Shown here: piece after piece, positions 10,301 through 17,507 of the stretch
How positions within the stretch are numbered: position 1 is the first letter of the stretch
How the letters are laid out: each line of letters starts with the position of its first letter
Program-made: the position numbers and the translations under genes
Notes under the pieces: model-generated
Databases searched by the model: none
Seen by the model: only the letters and a program-made list of their open reading frames with translations
What the model was told of the DNA's origin: nothing
Origin: Bacillota bacterium
GTDB lineage: Bacteria > Bacillota > Clostridia > Lachnospirales > Lachnospiraceae
DNA: 64,000 bases
Reading direction: 5' to 3'
NCBI GenBank assembly: GCA_023439125.1
Contig: JAEXOU010000010.1
Span: forward strand, 62,001 to 126,000

Positions 10301-11767
10301 ATAGATTCTTGTAAACAGTTTAGTAAATTATCTACTTTTCAGTTACAGATTAAAAATGATATTGAGACTCTGTTTTCTCAGATTGATGGAGTTGAATTAT
10401 CTAAATCAGCTAGAAGGCTAATTGCAAAACTTGATAATTTATATTCATCGAATTTAATGTTTGGCGATTATAGTTCTGCAATCCAGTACTATCAAAACAG
10501 AATTGATGTATTAAAAGACATTAGTGGTGCAGAAAGTGAAATGATAGCTGCTAGTTATGGTTTAGTAAATGCGATATTGGGAAACTATAAATCCAAATCA
10601 AAAAGTGATATCTATTTTGATGAAATAACAAACAATGATATAGATAGGGTTTTGTCAATTTTAGAAAATATTATGGAGTACTCTTTTGATGTTAATAATT
10701 ATAGAGAAAGACATCAAAGAATTTTTGTAATAAAACGTTGGTTAAAATTAGCCAAATACTCTTCTCGAAATGTTCAATATGCTATAACAATAGTAGATAA
10801 ATGGTGTGACATAGAGCAAAAGTATAAGAGTTATAATCCACTACCATATTATTATGCTTATGTATTACATTTCTTAAAAGCTCTAGACGGATATGATGGT
10901 GAACTACAAGAATCAGAAAAATATAAAAGAATTACTTATAATTTAGCTACTAAAGAAAATAGTCCTTATTTTACTGATACTCGTTATATGCATGATATTG
11001 TTCTTAAAGGAACAGGAGTAAACCGTTTAAAGGATATTACATATTTGTCAGGAAAAGTATCAGATATCTTGACATCTAATGATTTATTAGAATTTAGGGG
11101 GAAATTAATTAAATCTGAAGCTGACAAAGGAATAGTAAGTCTATATTATCCACTTGCTATTAAAGGAACATTAGCTAAGATAACATTAGGTGAAGGTAAT
11201 TCAGTTAAAAAGGGACAGATAGGTCATAAGTTGGCTTTTTTTGCCGGATTTTCATTTGAACAGTTAATTGCAATTGATAGTTCTGTTGTAGATTTAGATA
11301 TTGGTGAATCTTTAGAAGAAAGAGTAAGACAATATCAGACAAAAAATTTAACTCAAACTGGCGAATACAAAGAGGTAATTAAGAATTCAAATACAAGTAC
11401 AAATATTAGTAAATTGGAGTATGAAATAAACTTATTAATTGAAAAGGATTTCAATATTAATAATGATAATGCTGACAGAGTCTTCGAAATTGTAAAAGGT
11501 GGGATATACTTTGGAACACTTGAATCAACAAGATATAGTAAGCAATATCCAGATTGTTCTAAATTTATGATTAAATATAAATTTGGATATGTACCTGTTT
11601 CTATAAAAAAGACAGAGATAGTGAGTGGGGTTTTATACGATGAAAGCCTTCAAAAACTCAAAGGCATAAACGTTCCAATTTATATAATTAATGAAGGATA
11701 TGCAGGAGGACCTGTTATAGGTAGCATTAAGAAAGCTTTAGCAGAACTTAGAAAAATATCGGATTAA
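7364..11767 (+). CDS. SAMD9-like STAND NTPase with HEPN-like N-terminus
   Basis: This 1467-residue protein follows the order of animal SAMD9/SAMD9L. Residues 1-165 form a helical domain with VRSALTH (R132, H137), the R-x4-H arrangement of HEPN ribonucleases. Residues about 200-400 include VIDFDSRTENGG, like the Sir2-like region of SAMD9. A short YHGEEASWSVFY precedes the P-loop, as in SAMD9. The STAND core begins with GIGGTTLL at 508-515, with a DE pair at 560-561 and AMRSRG. Helical repeats fill about 700-1200. An OB-like segment at about 1240-1305 ends in a KLAFFAGFSFE block similar to the SAMD9 C-terminus, followed by about 150 extra residues. It has the ribosome site AAAGGAG. Likely role: sensor and effector that stops translation or cuts RNA on infection. 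SAMD9 likeness is from remembered sequence, not an alignment. Confidence 0.8.
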   Translation: MVSFNISLSDDTKNDIKQGINECVIWYKEQYKRFRTLLKEEMTNQLIDGLCDNFGAKLDLFCVYDILLKYILCHYSAGLPDCYNAKGQTRDNWLDCHLDFNDLSEILNLLFTENNEGENIDLSVAYEDRNVRSALTHSGRISKCLSAIRLYNIVRDMILFLAPEYSSDLPKFDYPKEFVFDIQELLNYTDNFNSDDITMVLVANSMHDVPEYHKSVLANCKWDIVIDFDSRTENGGLFSAVKHHNYRKVSADISVAKSEPLSKGFTTWFKVSDNLSLTKHDRLKNLSPDFSINMRDRNNKLEAFYKGLFVDNLLRSREAPIIVVSLKPYDTGLTGGLIRSIGNNFDDFKFIFINTHEKDKTENMLRDFFDGNGLIYEDHCRQYNVPIHKFTESMYLYRDSFGKVLKSQSIEMPSDDGYKPVNQNLYTNTSDFFELLHTDIGKEDNWQDAVNKFYHGEEASWSVFYNSQLVEIIDSDVYKNKLIRIKKILSRIPDNLQDKIFYLEHSAGIGGTTLLKKIAWDLHLEVPVLRLKKYRKASIKDTIRDFYDNHTRSGILVIADEANFSETELSDLKRDIIYSERRCALIIAMRSRGNNHENIDNIIPLYSIVTSAIDKLRKQFKNYSDLDKKTIEQKDANFEFVFSDKSLRCPFIIGLYYIDIKFNGVNTYVEKIIDKITNKDELEVISIIALCNYYGRTGLPIKVVQDKLKIKQDYLKTHPYATDIFYKAINDGTSIYISKHPLLSKCLLDECSNTLYGGEHREYLDKLSKLIIDCIIYECQGIVQDIYADIFEAIFISKNVLIDETEGQINAGFSLLIETVKTPEVKEIIISYLVKEFEKVVLNLDKTDEVNFKAYMSLAHFYGHLSRIHSKSSIGLTNEKIAIEDCENAYKYMIAIKKKDAYIYHMYGIALANFCRKIINNQSSDTSLTEEESSLLETYLKQSIEMFNEVSDQGSIDYAVLSKLDICITYLKFIYALRKIDSCKQFSKLSTFQLQIKNDIETLFSQIDGVELSKSARRLIAKLDNLYSSNLMFGDYSSAIQYYQNRIDVLKDISGAESEMIAASYGLVNAILGNYKSKSKSDIYFDEITNNDIDRVLSILENIMEYSFDVNNYRERHQRIFVIKRWLKLAKYSSRNVQYAITIVDKWCDIEQKYKSYNPLPYYYAYVLHFLKALDGYDGELQESEKYKRITYNLATKENSPYFTDTRYMHDIVLKGTGVNRLKDITYLSGKVSDILTSNDLLEFRGKLIKSEADKGIVSLYYPLAIKGTLAKITLGEGNSVKKGQIGHKLAFFAGFSFEQLIAIDSSVVDLDIGESLEERVRQYQTKNLTQTGEYKEVIKNSNTSTNISKLEYEINLLIEKDFNINNDNADRVFEIVKGGIYFGTLESTRYSKQYPDCSKFMIKYKFGYVPVSIKKTEIVSGVLYDESLQKLKGINVPIYIINEGYAGGPVIGSIKKALAELRKISD

Positions 11768-11903
11768 GAACTGTAATTCATTTAGTAATGCAATATATTA
11801 ATCACAGTTCGACTAAATGCAAACACTATGACGAAATTAGGAAGATACTGTCATGGACATCTATATTTTATAGCTTAGTTTTAATTAATAGGACATATGA
11901 GAA

Positions 11904-12031
11904 ACTCTCAATCTTTTTGAGAATCGTGAGGAAACTCTCAAACTTTTTGAGAGTTCCTCTCAAACTTTTTGAGAGTTCTGTACCTAATACCTTATAAATT
12001 AAATAAAAAACTCTTAAACTATTTGAGAACT
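11904..12031. repeat. Four spaced palindromic repeats, candidate transposon end
   Basis: Copies lie at 11904-11924, 11934-11954, 11956-11978 and 12009-12031. The consensus is ACTCTCAAACTTTTTGAGAG, each copy being itself an inverted repeat with a loop of about 8 bases. Three copies are in the same orientation at spacings of 30 and 22 bp, and the fourth is diverged. Tn7-like ends carry several about 22-bp transposase-binding repeats, so these may be TnsB-type sites. Stacked terminators for the upstream operon are the alternative, but no T-run follows the stems. Confidence 0.6.
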
Positions 12032-12046
12032 CACAGACATGTTATG

Positions 12047-12125
12047 AAAAGACCTTAGAACATGAAAAGAAGATATCAATGTCATTTGACAATTGATAAA
12101 CTACTATCATTTCTAAGGTCTTTTT
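12047..12125 (+). terminator. Nested hairpin terminator at the island boundary
   Basis: AAAAGACCTTAGAA at 12047-12060 pairs with TTCTAAGGTCTTTT at 12111-12124, followed by more T residues. A second stem (TATCAATGTC with GACAATTGATA) lies inside. It lies just outside the repeat cluster. It may be the terminator of the gene that originally lay here before the element inserted. Confidence 0.6.
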
Positions 12126-12264
12126 TTCTTTTCTTCTTTGCAACTTAACTGTTTGCTAATATCTTTTCCTTTTTATCATAAATTTAATATTTAAATAATA
12201 CCATTTTTTAGTTGGAAGTATTATAATCTTTTTTACACATACTAATGAAACTAAAGGAGATTCT

Positions 12265-13725
12265 ATGAAACGTTTTTTAGCAATGTCCCGTACGAAACGA
12301 ATATTTGTTAGTATTTTATCCGTGATCTTAGTTTATATAGTTTACGTTATTATTGGTGCTACACTCCCTTTTATAGGAAGTCCAGAGGTAAGCCAAGAGT
12401 ATAAAAATAACTTTGATATTCATAATTTTTATTCAGATTCTGTAGGTGTTGATCGCGCTACAGTTGTTGAAACAAGCCAGGATGCTTTAGATGTTCGATT
12501 ACATATGATTGAACAAGCAGAAGTTGAACTTGCAATTTCCTCCTTTTCTATTAAGGCTGACCGCAGCAGTCAAGAAATCGCAAGCGCCATTTACGCAGCA
12601 GCTAACCGTGGTGTAAAGGTCAAGATTATTGTTGATGGCCTTACTGGATTCATTGATATGAAAGACGATCCAATCTACTACGTTCTTGGAACACATCCTA
12701 ATGTAGAAATCCGTTATTATAATATGGTAGATCTGTTAAAACCTTGGACGATCAATGGCAGATTACATGATAAGTATTTTTTAGTCGATCATAAACTATT
12801 ACTCTTAGGAGGGCGCAATATATCAGATTACTTTCTAGGAGAATACAATCCGAGTGCATTAAGTTATGACCGAGATATTCTTGTATTTAATACTGCTTTT
12901 GATTCTAAGGATAATATACAGAGCGTAATTTATGAAACATGGGATTATTTTTATACGATTTGGGATTGTGAATATAGTGAAGTCGTTTTTGATCATGTGA
13001 AAAGTAGTAAAACGAAAAAGGTATCAGATGCTAAGGTTAAATTAGAGACTACGTATGCTACCCTCAAAGACACGCGACCAGATATATTTTCATCCATCGA
13101 TTATACAACGATTACTGTTCCAACGAATAAGATTACTTTAATTTCAAATCCAATTCATATTATGACCAAACAACCATATCTCTGGTATAATTTGACTCAA
13201 TTAATGAGAAGTGCAAAAGAGCGCATTTATATTCAAACACCATATGCTGTCTTAAATAATGATATGTATAAAGAGTTAAGCACAATCAATACACTTGTTC
13301 CACAATTTGATATGTTAATCAATTCGCGTGCAGGTGGTGATAATTTCTGTGCCTCCTCTGACTATACATTTAATCAAAAGAAAATTCTAAAGACAGGTAT
13401 AAACTTGCATGAATTCCAAGGGAATTATTCCATGCATGATAAGTCGCTTTTAATTGATCATGATATAGCAATCATTGGATCCTATAATCTAGATATGAGA
13501 AGTACCTATCTCGATACGGAAGTTATGCTTGTCGTAAATGGATCAGAATTTAATCAGCAATTAGAAGGTTATTTTGATCAGATGTTGTCTCAATCACTTC
13601 CAGTAAAGTCTGATGGTAGTTATGGATCTAATGGGAATGTTACACCTTTACCAATGAGTACCGGTAAGAAAATGCTATTTAGTATCTCCTCAGTTTTCTT
13701 CCAGTTATTTCGTTATCTATTGTGA
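12265..13725 (+). CDS. Phospholipase D / cardiolipin synthase-like membrane protein
   Basis: Two HKD catalytic motifs are present: H168-x-K170 with D175 in LHDKYFLVDH and H391-x-K393 with D398 in MHDKSLLIDH, each followed by a GGRN or GSYN block. That is the layout of the phospholipase D superfamily used in cardiolipin synthesis, where two phosphatidyl groups are joined at the membrane. A single N-terminal membrane anchor spans about residues 12-35. At 486 residues it is close to bacterial Cls proteins, but those usually have two N-terminal membrane segments, so it may instead be a phosphatidyltransferase of another sort. Start chosen behind AAAGGAG. It is the first chromosomal gene to the right of the mobile island. 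Confidence 0.8.
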   Translation: MKRFLAMSRTKRIFVSILSVILVYIVYVIIGATLPFIGSPEVSQEYKNNFDIHNFYSDSVGVDRATVVETSQDALDVRLHMIEQAEVELAISSFSIKADRSSQEIASAIYAAANRGVKVKIIVDGLTGFIDMKDDPIYYVLGTHPNVEIRYYNMVDLLKPWTINGRLHDKYFLVDHKLLLLGGRNISDYFLGEYNPSALSYDRDILVFNTAFDSKDNIQSVIYETWDYFYTIWDCEYSEVVFDHVKSSKTKKVSDAKVKLETTYATLKDTRPDIFSSIDYTTITVPTNKITLISNPIHIMTKQPYLWYNLTQLMRSAKERIYIQTPYAVLNNDMYKELSTINTLVPQFDMLINSRAGGDNFCASSDYTFNQKKILKTGINLHEFQGNYSMHDKSLLIDHDIAIIGSYNLDMRSTYLDTEVMLVVNGSEFNQQLEGYFDQMLSQSLPVKSDGSYGSNGNVTPLPMSTGKKMLFSISSVFFQLFRYLL

Positions 13726-13770
13726 TTCTATAAAACTTAATATAAAAGAAGGAATATCTAGCTGAATATT

Positions 13771-13890
13771 GAATAAAAGAAGGAAGGATGATGATATTTT
13801 TCAGAGTGCCTTACAAGTCCACTTATATTTTATGAACTTAGAGATTTGCACTCCGAAGAAAATATGCCATCACCCTTCCTTCTTTATTCA
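13771..13890. repeat. Dispersed palindromic hairpin element (copy 1), convergent gene junction
   Basis: Left arm GAATAAAAGAAGGAAGG and right arm CCTTCCTTCTTTATTC are complementary, and the inside holds the shared family core AGTGCCTTACAAGTC and CCGAAGAAAATA. It lies between the phospholipase gene and hslO, which converge, so it can end transcription from both sides. The outer sequence is closely similar to the copy at 56 kb. Confidence 0.7.
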
Positions 13891-13935
13891 AACTCCCATT
13901 CAATCGACTTCCCTTTTGGGCTTATACTTGATTCA

Positions 13936-14805
13936 CTATCCACGAATCCTCTTTAGATCTTCAATTGAGAATTCATAATTTTTATTACAGAAGTGGCAGT
14001 TTACTTCAATTGGTTTATTATCTTGAATCATCTCATCGATATCTTTTTTATCAATACTGATTAATGCTTTTTCTACACGTTCCTTACTACAATTGCAACT
14101 AAACTTGGTTGGTATTGTATCTAGTATTTCAAGTCCAAAATCACCTAATACATGCTCTAATATCATTTCTGGTGACATGCCCTGATCTAACATTGCAGTA
14201 ATCGAATGAATCTCTCCAATCTTTTGCTCTAGTTTTGCAATCACTTCTTCTTCGGCAAACGGTAACAATTGAATAATAAAACCTCCTGCACAACGTACGG
14301 TATTATCTCTATTCATCAAAACACCAAGCGCTACACAAGAAGGTACTTGTTCTGAAGTTGCAAAATAATAAGTTAAATCTTCCGCAATTTCACCTGTCTG
14401 TAAATCTACTTGCCCAACATATGGATCTTTTAACCCCATATCCTTAATGACACTGAGCACACCCAAATCAAGTGCCTTACCAACATCTAGTTTTCCCTCC
14501 TTACTAGGTGGTAGATTTACCTGTGGTTGGTATGCAAAGCCTTTTACGTTTGCCTTGGAATCAGCAGTTACGGTTAACCCTTTAATCGGTCCACTACAAT
14601 TAATTTTTAAAGTGAGTAAATCATTATCACCCTTCATCATACTACCCATCATAGCACCCCCAATCAACAGACGACCTAATGCTGCTGTTACAACTGGGCT
14701 TGTATTATGGGCACTTCTAGCGTATTCAACTAATTCTTTTCCTGTACATGCAAATGCACGTATCTGACTGTTTGCTGCAGTGGCTCTAACTATATAATCT
14801 GACAT
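13936..14805 (-). CDS. hslO: Hsp33 redox-regulated chaperone
   Basis: A 289-residue protein matching Hsp33 along its length. The C-terminal redox switch is complete: C-x-C in FSCNCSKER and C-x2-C in CHFCNK, the four cysteines that hold zinc when reduced and form disulfides under oxidative stress, activating holdase function. The N-terminus (DYIVRATAANSQIRAF) is typical. It is cytoplasmic and ATP independent. It lies 4 bp downstream of a methyltransferase gene on the same strand, so both are probably one transcript. The downstream end faces a large palindromic element that likely terminates it. Confidence 0.95.
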   Translation of the reverse strand: MSDYIVRATAANSQIRAFACTGKELVEYARSAHNTSPVVTAALGRLLIGGAMMGSMMKGDNDLLTLKINCSGPIKGLTVTADSKANVKGFAYQPQVNLPPSKEGKLDVGKALDLGVLSVIKDMGLKDPYVGQVDLQTGEIAEDLTYYFATSEQVPSCVALGVLMNRDNTVRCAGGFIIQLLPFAEEEVIAKLEQKIGEIHSITAMLDQGMSPEMILEHVLGDFGLEILDTIPTKFSCNCSKERVEKALISIDKKDIDEMIQDNKPIEVNCHFCNKNYEFSIEDLKRIRG

Positions 14806-14809
14806 CTTA

Positions 14810-15634
14810 TTACCTCTTATCTGTATAATATTTATTCACTTGTTTCTTCTCTCTCGCAATAAAATATACGCGCTCACTATTTTCATTGGGAGGATTCTTT
14901 GTACATGCATCATATGCAGCTACATATTCCATTCCCGCCTCATTGATTAGTTTGATTATTTCTTCTATTTCATATGCCTTTTGATAATGAGTTTCTTCAA
15001 ACCTTTCATAGAGAGGAGTGGATTCTTCGTCCTCTTCTTCGTCAATCTCTAAATCGACTCTTTTATAGATTGTAATATCGTATTGGTTCATTTTTTCTTC
15101 TTCATCATAATAGTTTTCCCAAATAAAGCTTGCATCCTCACGATTCTCTGCAATTGTTGTTTCCCCTAAAATATCTCGATATTTATGAATCGTATTCATA
15201 TCAAAGATAAATACACCATTCGGATCAAGATAATTATTCACAAGCTTAAATACACGCACTAAGTCTTTTGAACTTGTAATATAATTCATACTGTCGCAAA
15301 TACTCACAACTGCTGCTACGGTACCATATAATTCAAATTCTCTCATATCCTGATTTAGATAAAGAATCTGATCATAGGAGAATCCCTCATCAATACCTTT
15401 TTCTCTGGCTATCTCTAGCATATCATCAGAATAATCAACTCCAATCATATCATACCCCTGCTTTGCAAGTCTTCGTGTCATACTGCCTGTACCACAACCG
15501 AGTTCAAGCACTAGATCATTTTGCTTAACACCAAATTCTTTTAATAAATCTGTCAGATATTTGGTCCACTCATCATATGGTACATTATCCATAAATTCAT
15601 CATACACATTTGCAAATCCAGTATACGCTTCCAT
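14810..15634 (-). CDS. SAM-dependent class I methyltransferase
   Basis: The SAM-binding signature LELGCGTGSM is followed by an acidic residue at the end of strand 2 (GVDYSDDML), as in class I Rossmann methyltransferases. The N-terminus (YTGFANVYDEFMDNVPYDEW) is characteristic of a Firmicute family found next to hslO. An acidic insert (DEEEDEES) interrupts the C-terminal half. The substrate is unknown. It appears to be the promoter-proximal gene of a two-gene operon with hslO. Confidence 0.88.
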   Translation of the reverse strand: MEAYTGFANVYDEFMDNVPYDEWTKYLTDLLKEFGVKQNDLVLELGCGTGSMTRRLAKQGYDMIGVDYSDDMLEIAREKGIDEGFSYDQILYLNQDMREFELYGTVAAVVSICDSMNYITSSKDLVRVFKLVNNYLDPNGVFIFDMNTIHKYRDILGETTIAENREDASFIWENYYDEEEKMNQYDITIYKRVDLEIDEEEDEESTPLYERFEETHYQKAYEIEEIIKLINEAGMEYVAAYDACTKNPPNENSERVYFIAREKKQVNKYYTDKR

Positions 15635-15893
15635 AAAAACCTCTTTCTATCGATTCATGTAAATGTACACAAATTCAAGTATTTTTTCTCCTATCATTGT
15701 ATCACATTCCGTCAACCTTATCCAAGTGTGTCCTTCTTAGGAATTCTCTAGGATGATATAACAAAATAAGCTTGATGTATATTTTCATTGATTAGTGCTA
15801 GACACAAGCCCACAAAGTATGGGACTGATCAAACACTTTGAAAATATAACATCAAGCTCACTCTTTTATACTCTTCCTAAAACAATAAATCCA
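15635..15893. repeat. Long imperfect hairpin 3' of xylB, reverse relative of the palindromic family
   Basis: Within this gap, GCTTGATGTATATTTTC from 15770 pairs with GAAAATATAACATCAAGC ending at 15857. On the minus strand the loop holds CCCATACTTTGTGGGCTTGTG, close to the core of the dispersed palindromes but in opposite orientation. On the minus strand the stem is followed by TTATTTTGTT, so it should also end xylB transcription. The rest of the gap (15635-15769) carries the promoter region of the methyltransferase gene and shows nothing else I can name. Confidence 0.6.
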
Positions 15894-17357
15894 CTAAAAA
15901 ACATCCTTTAATGCAGGATATAACGTTCTGAATTTCTGATAAAGTACCTCATATTTTTGCGCATACTCTTTAGTTGGTTCAATGGAATCAGTTACTTTAA
16001 CTAACTTATCTGTTGCTTCTTCTACAGAAGCAAATTCACCACATCCAACTGCTGCTAATATTGCTGCACCGTATCCTGGGCCTTCTTCACAAGCAACTTT
16101 TTCCACAGTAACATTCATAATGTTAGCCATCAATTCACACCAAAGCTTACTCTTTGCACCACCACCAGTAATACGAATACGATCAATTTTAATTCCAAAG
16201 GAACGAGCAATTTCAACTGCATCACGTAATGCATATGATACTCCCTCTAGCACAGCTTGTGTCATCTGTCCTCTTGAAGTATCCATTGTCATTCCAATAA
16301 AAGCGCCTTTTGCATAAGGATTATTGTGAGGAGTTCTCTCACCAGATAAATAAGGTAAGAAGAATACTTTATTCTCGCCAAATCCAATAAATTTATCCTG
16401 CTCTGCGGCATGGTCTGATGTACCTAGTATATTCTCCATCCACCATCGATTCGCACTGGCTGCACTTAACATACATCCTAAGAAGTGAAATTTTCCGTTT
16501 GCATGAGCAAAGCTATGTAATGCATTCTTATCATCTACAGCAAAATCATTCGAAGCAATAAATACTGTACCTGAAGTTCCTAAAGATACACTGCACATAC
16601 CATGCTTTAATGTACCTGTTCCAACTGCACCAGCTGCATTATCACCTGCACCTGCAACTACCTTTACATTAGTTGTTAAGCCTAGTTCAGTAGCTGCAAC
16701 TTCTGTCAGATTTCCAACTACTTGATAGCTTTCAAATACTTTAGCTAACTGCTCCTCTTTAATTCCGACAATATCAATCATCTCTTTTGACCAACATTTG
16801 TGTTCTACATCAAATAAAACCATACCAGAAGCATCCGAGACATCGGTAGCATGGATATCAGTAAACTTATAAATGAGATAATCCTTAGGTAACATAATTT
16901 TCTTAATCTTAGCAAAGATCTCAGGCTCATTTTCTTTCACCCATAATAACTTAGGTGCTGTGAAACCAGTCAAAGCCATATTGCCAGTATACTTAGAAAT
17001 CTTATCTTGACCAATTGTCTTATTGAGATAATCACATTCCTTTTGAGTTCTTCCGTCATTCCAAAGTATCGCTGGACGTAATACTTCGTCATTCTCATCC
17101 AAGATGACAAGACCATGCATCTGACCACCAAAACTAATACCACCTACTTGCTCTTTATCAATATCTTTCGTCAATTCTTTCATTCCGACTACTGTTTGTT
17201 CATACCAATCCGTAGGGTTCTGTTCGGACCATAATTCTTTTGGAAAACTGATTGGATATTCTTTTGATAATACCTTAATTATCTTACCTGTATTCTCCAT
17301 CAATACGAGTTTGACAGATGAAGTTCCTAAATCGATCCCTATGTAATACATACGCAA
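15894..17357 (-). CDS. xylB: Xylulokinase
   Basis: A 487-residue FGGY-family sugar kinase. The N-terminal phosphate-binding block IGIDLGTSSVK, the GGQMHGLV segment and ILWNDGRT are those of xylulokinase, which phosphorylates D-xylulose to xylulose 5-phosphate for the pentose phosphate pathway. The C-terminal ATP-binding part includes RITGGGAKSKLW. Xylulokinase fits better than gluconate or ribulokinase because of the MHG motif and the length. It is transcribed away from a ROK regulator gene, with a palindromic operator over its start site, so repression relieved by xylose is likely. Xylose isomerase is not nearby. The start follows AAAAGGAG. Confidence 0.93.
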   Translation of the reverse strand: MRMYYIGIDLGTSSVKLVLMENTGKIIKVLSKEYPISFPKELWSEQNPTDWYEQTVVGMKELTKDIDKEQVGGISFGGQMHGLVILDENDEVLRPAILWNDGRTQKECDYLNKTIGQDKISKYTGNMALTGFTAPKLLWVKENEPEIFAKIKKIMLPKDYLIYKFTDIHATDVSDASGMVLFDVEHKCWSKEMIDIVGIKEEQLAKVFESYQVVGNLTEVAATELGLTTNVKVVAGAGDNAAGAVGTGTLKHGMCSVSLGTSGTVFIASNDFAVDDKNALHSFAHANGKFHFLGCMLSAASANRWWMENILGTSDHAAEQDKFIGFGENKVFFLPYLSGERTPHNNPYAKGAFIGMTMDTSRGQMTQAVLEGVSYALRDAVEIARSFGIKIDRIRITGGGAKSKLWCELMANIMNVTVEKVACEEGPGYGAAILAAVGCGEFASVEEATDKLVKVTDSIEPTKEYAQKYEVLYQKFRTLYPALKDVF

Positions 17358-17377
17358 TCTCCTTTTACCTAAATAAA

Positions 17378-17393
17378 TTAGTTTTATAACTAA
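17378..17393. promoter_or_regulatory. XylR-type operator in front of xylB
   Basis: A perfect palindrome TTAGTT-TTAT-AACTAA sits immediately downstream of the -10 box of the xylB promoter, about the transcription start. Firmicute XylR operators share the TTAGTTT...AAACTAA half-sites, though usually with a longer spacer. The divergent ROK protein is the obvious binder. Confidence 0.65.
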
Positions 17394-17422
17394 ACTATAT
17401 CACATCCGGAAGAAAAAAGCAA
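17394..17422 (-). promoter_or_regulatory. Sigma-A promoter of xylB
   Basis: On the minus strand, TTGCTT at 17422-17417 and TATAGT at 17399-17394 are separated by 17 bases. The operator palindrome starts directly after the -10 box, which would allow steric repression. Confidence 0.6.
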
Positions 17423-17425
17423 TTA

Positions 17426-17454
17426 TTTACGTTCGGATTTGATTATGCTATAAT
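17426..17454 (+). promoter_or_regulatory. Extended -10 promoter of the ROK regulator gene
   Basis: TTTACG at 17426-17431 and TATAAT at 17449-17454 with a 17-base spacer; TG precedes the -10 box by one base (TGCTATAAT). It lies 54 bases upstream of the ATG at 17508. Confidence 0.6.
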
Positions 17455-17507
17455 GGGATTCAGTTAGGGCTTAAAACCAAAATAAATATGGAAGGATTGG
17501 TCGGAAA

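Larger units (their letters stand above)
1..12039. mobile_element. Right part of a Tn7-like (TniQ-bearing) transposon with a conflict-system cargo
   Basis: The segment starts inside a TniQ-family transposition gene and ends at four spaced palindromic repeats at 11904-12031, beyond which ordinary chromosomal genes begin. Between them lies a single cargo block of six co-directed genes with no housekeeping function, more AT-rich to the eye than the genes that follow. Tn7-like elements keep multiple transposase-binding repeats at their ends and carry defence cargo, which fits. The exact end is inferred; the triplet ACA at 12033-12035 or 12037-12039 would suit a Tn7-type terminus. The other end and any tnsA, tnsB or tnsC genes lie outside the window, so the element type is not proven. 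Confidence 0.6.

Noticed and set aside
11788..11997. 69-codon reading frame after the SAMD9-like gene
   Set aside because: It runs through the palindromic repeats, has no ribosome site, and its protein is just repeated translations of the repeat.
11904..12031. CRISPR-like spaced repeats
   Set aside because: Only four copies, each palindromic, with spacings of 30, 22 and about 54 bp and no cas gene nearby; a transposon end fits better.
15770..15857. Insertion sequence
   Set aside because: No transposase and only 88 bp; it is a hairpin related to the palindromic family.
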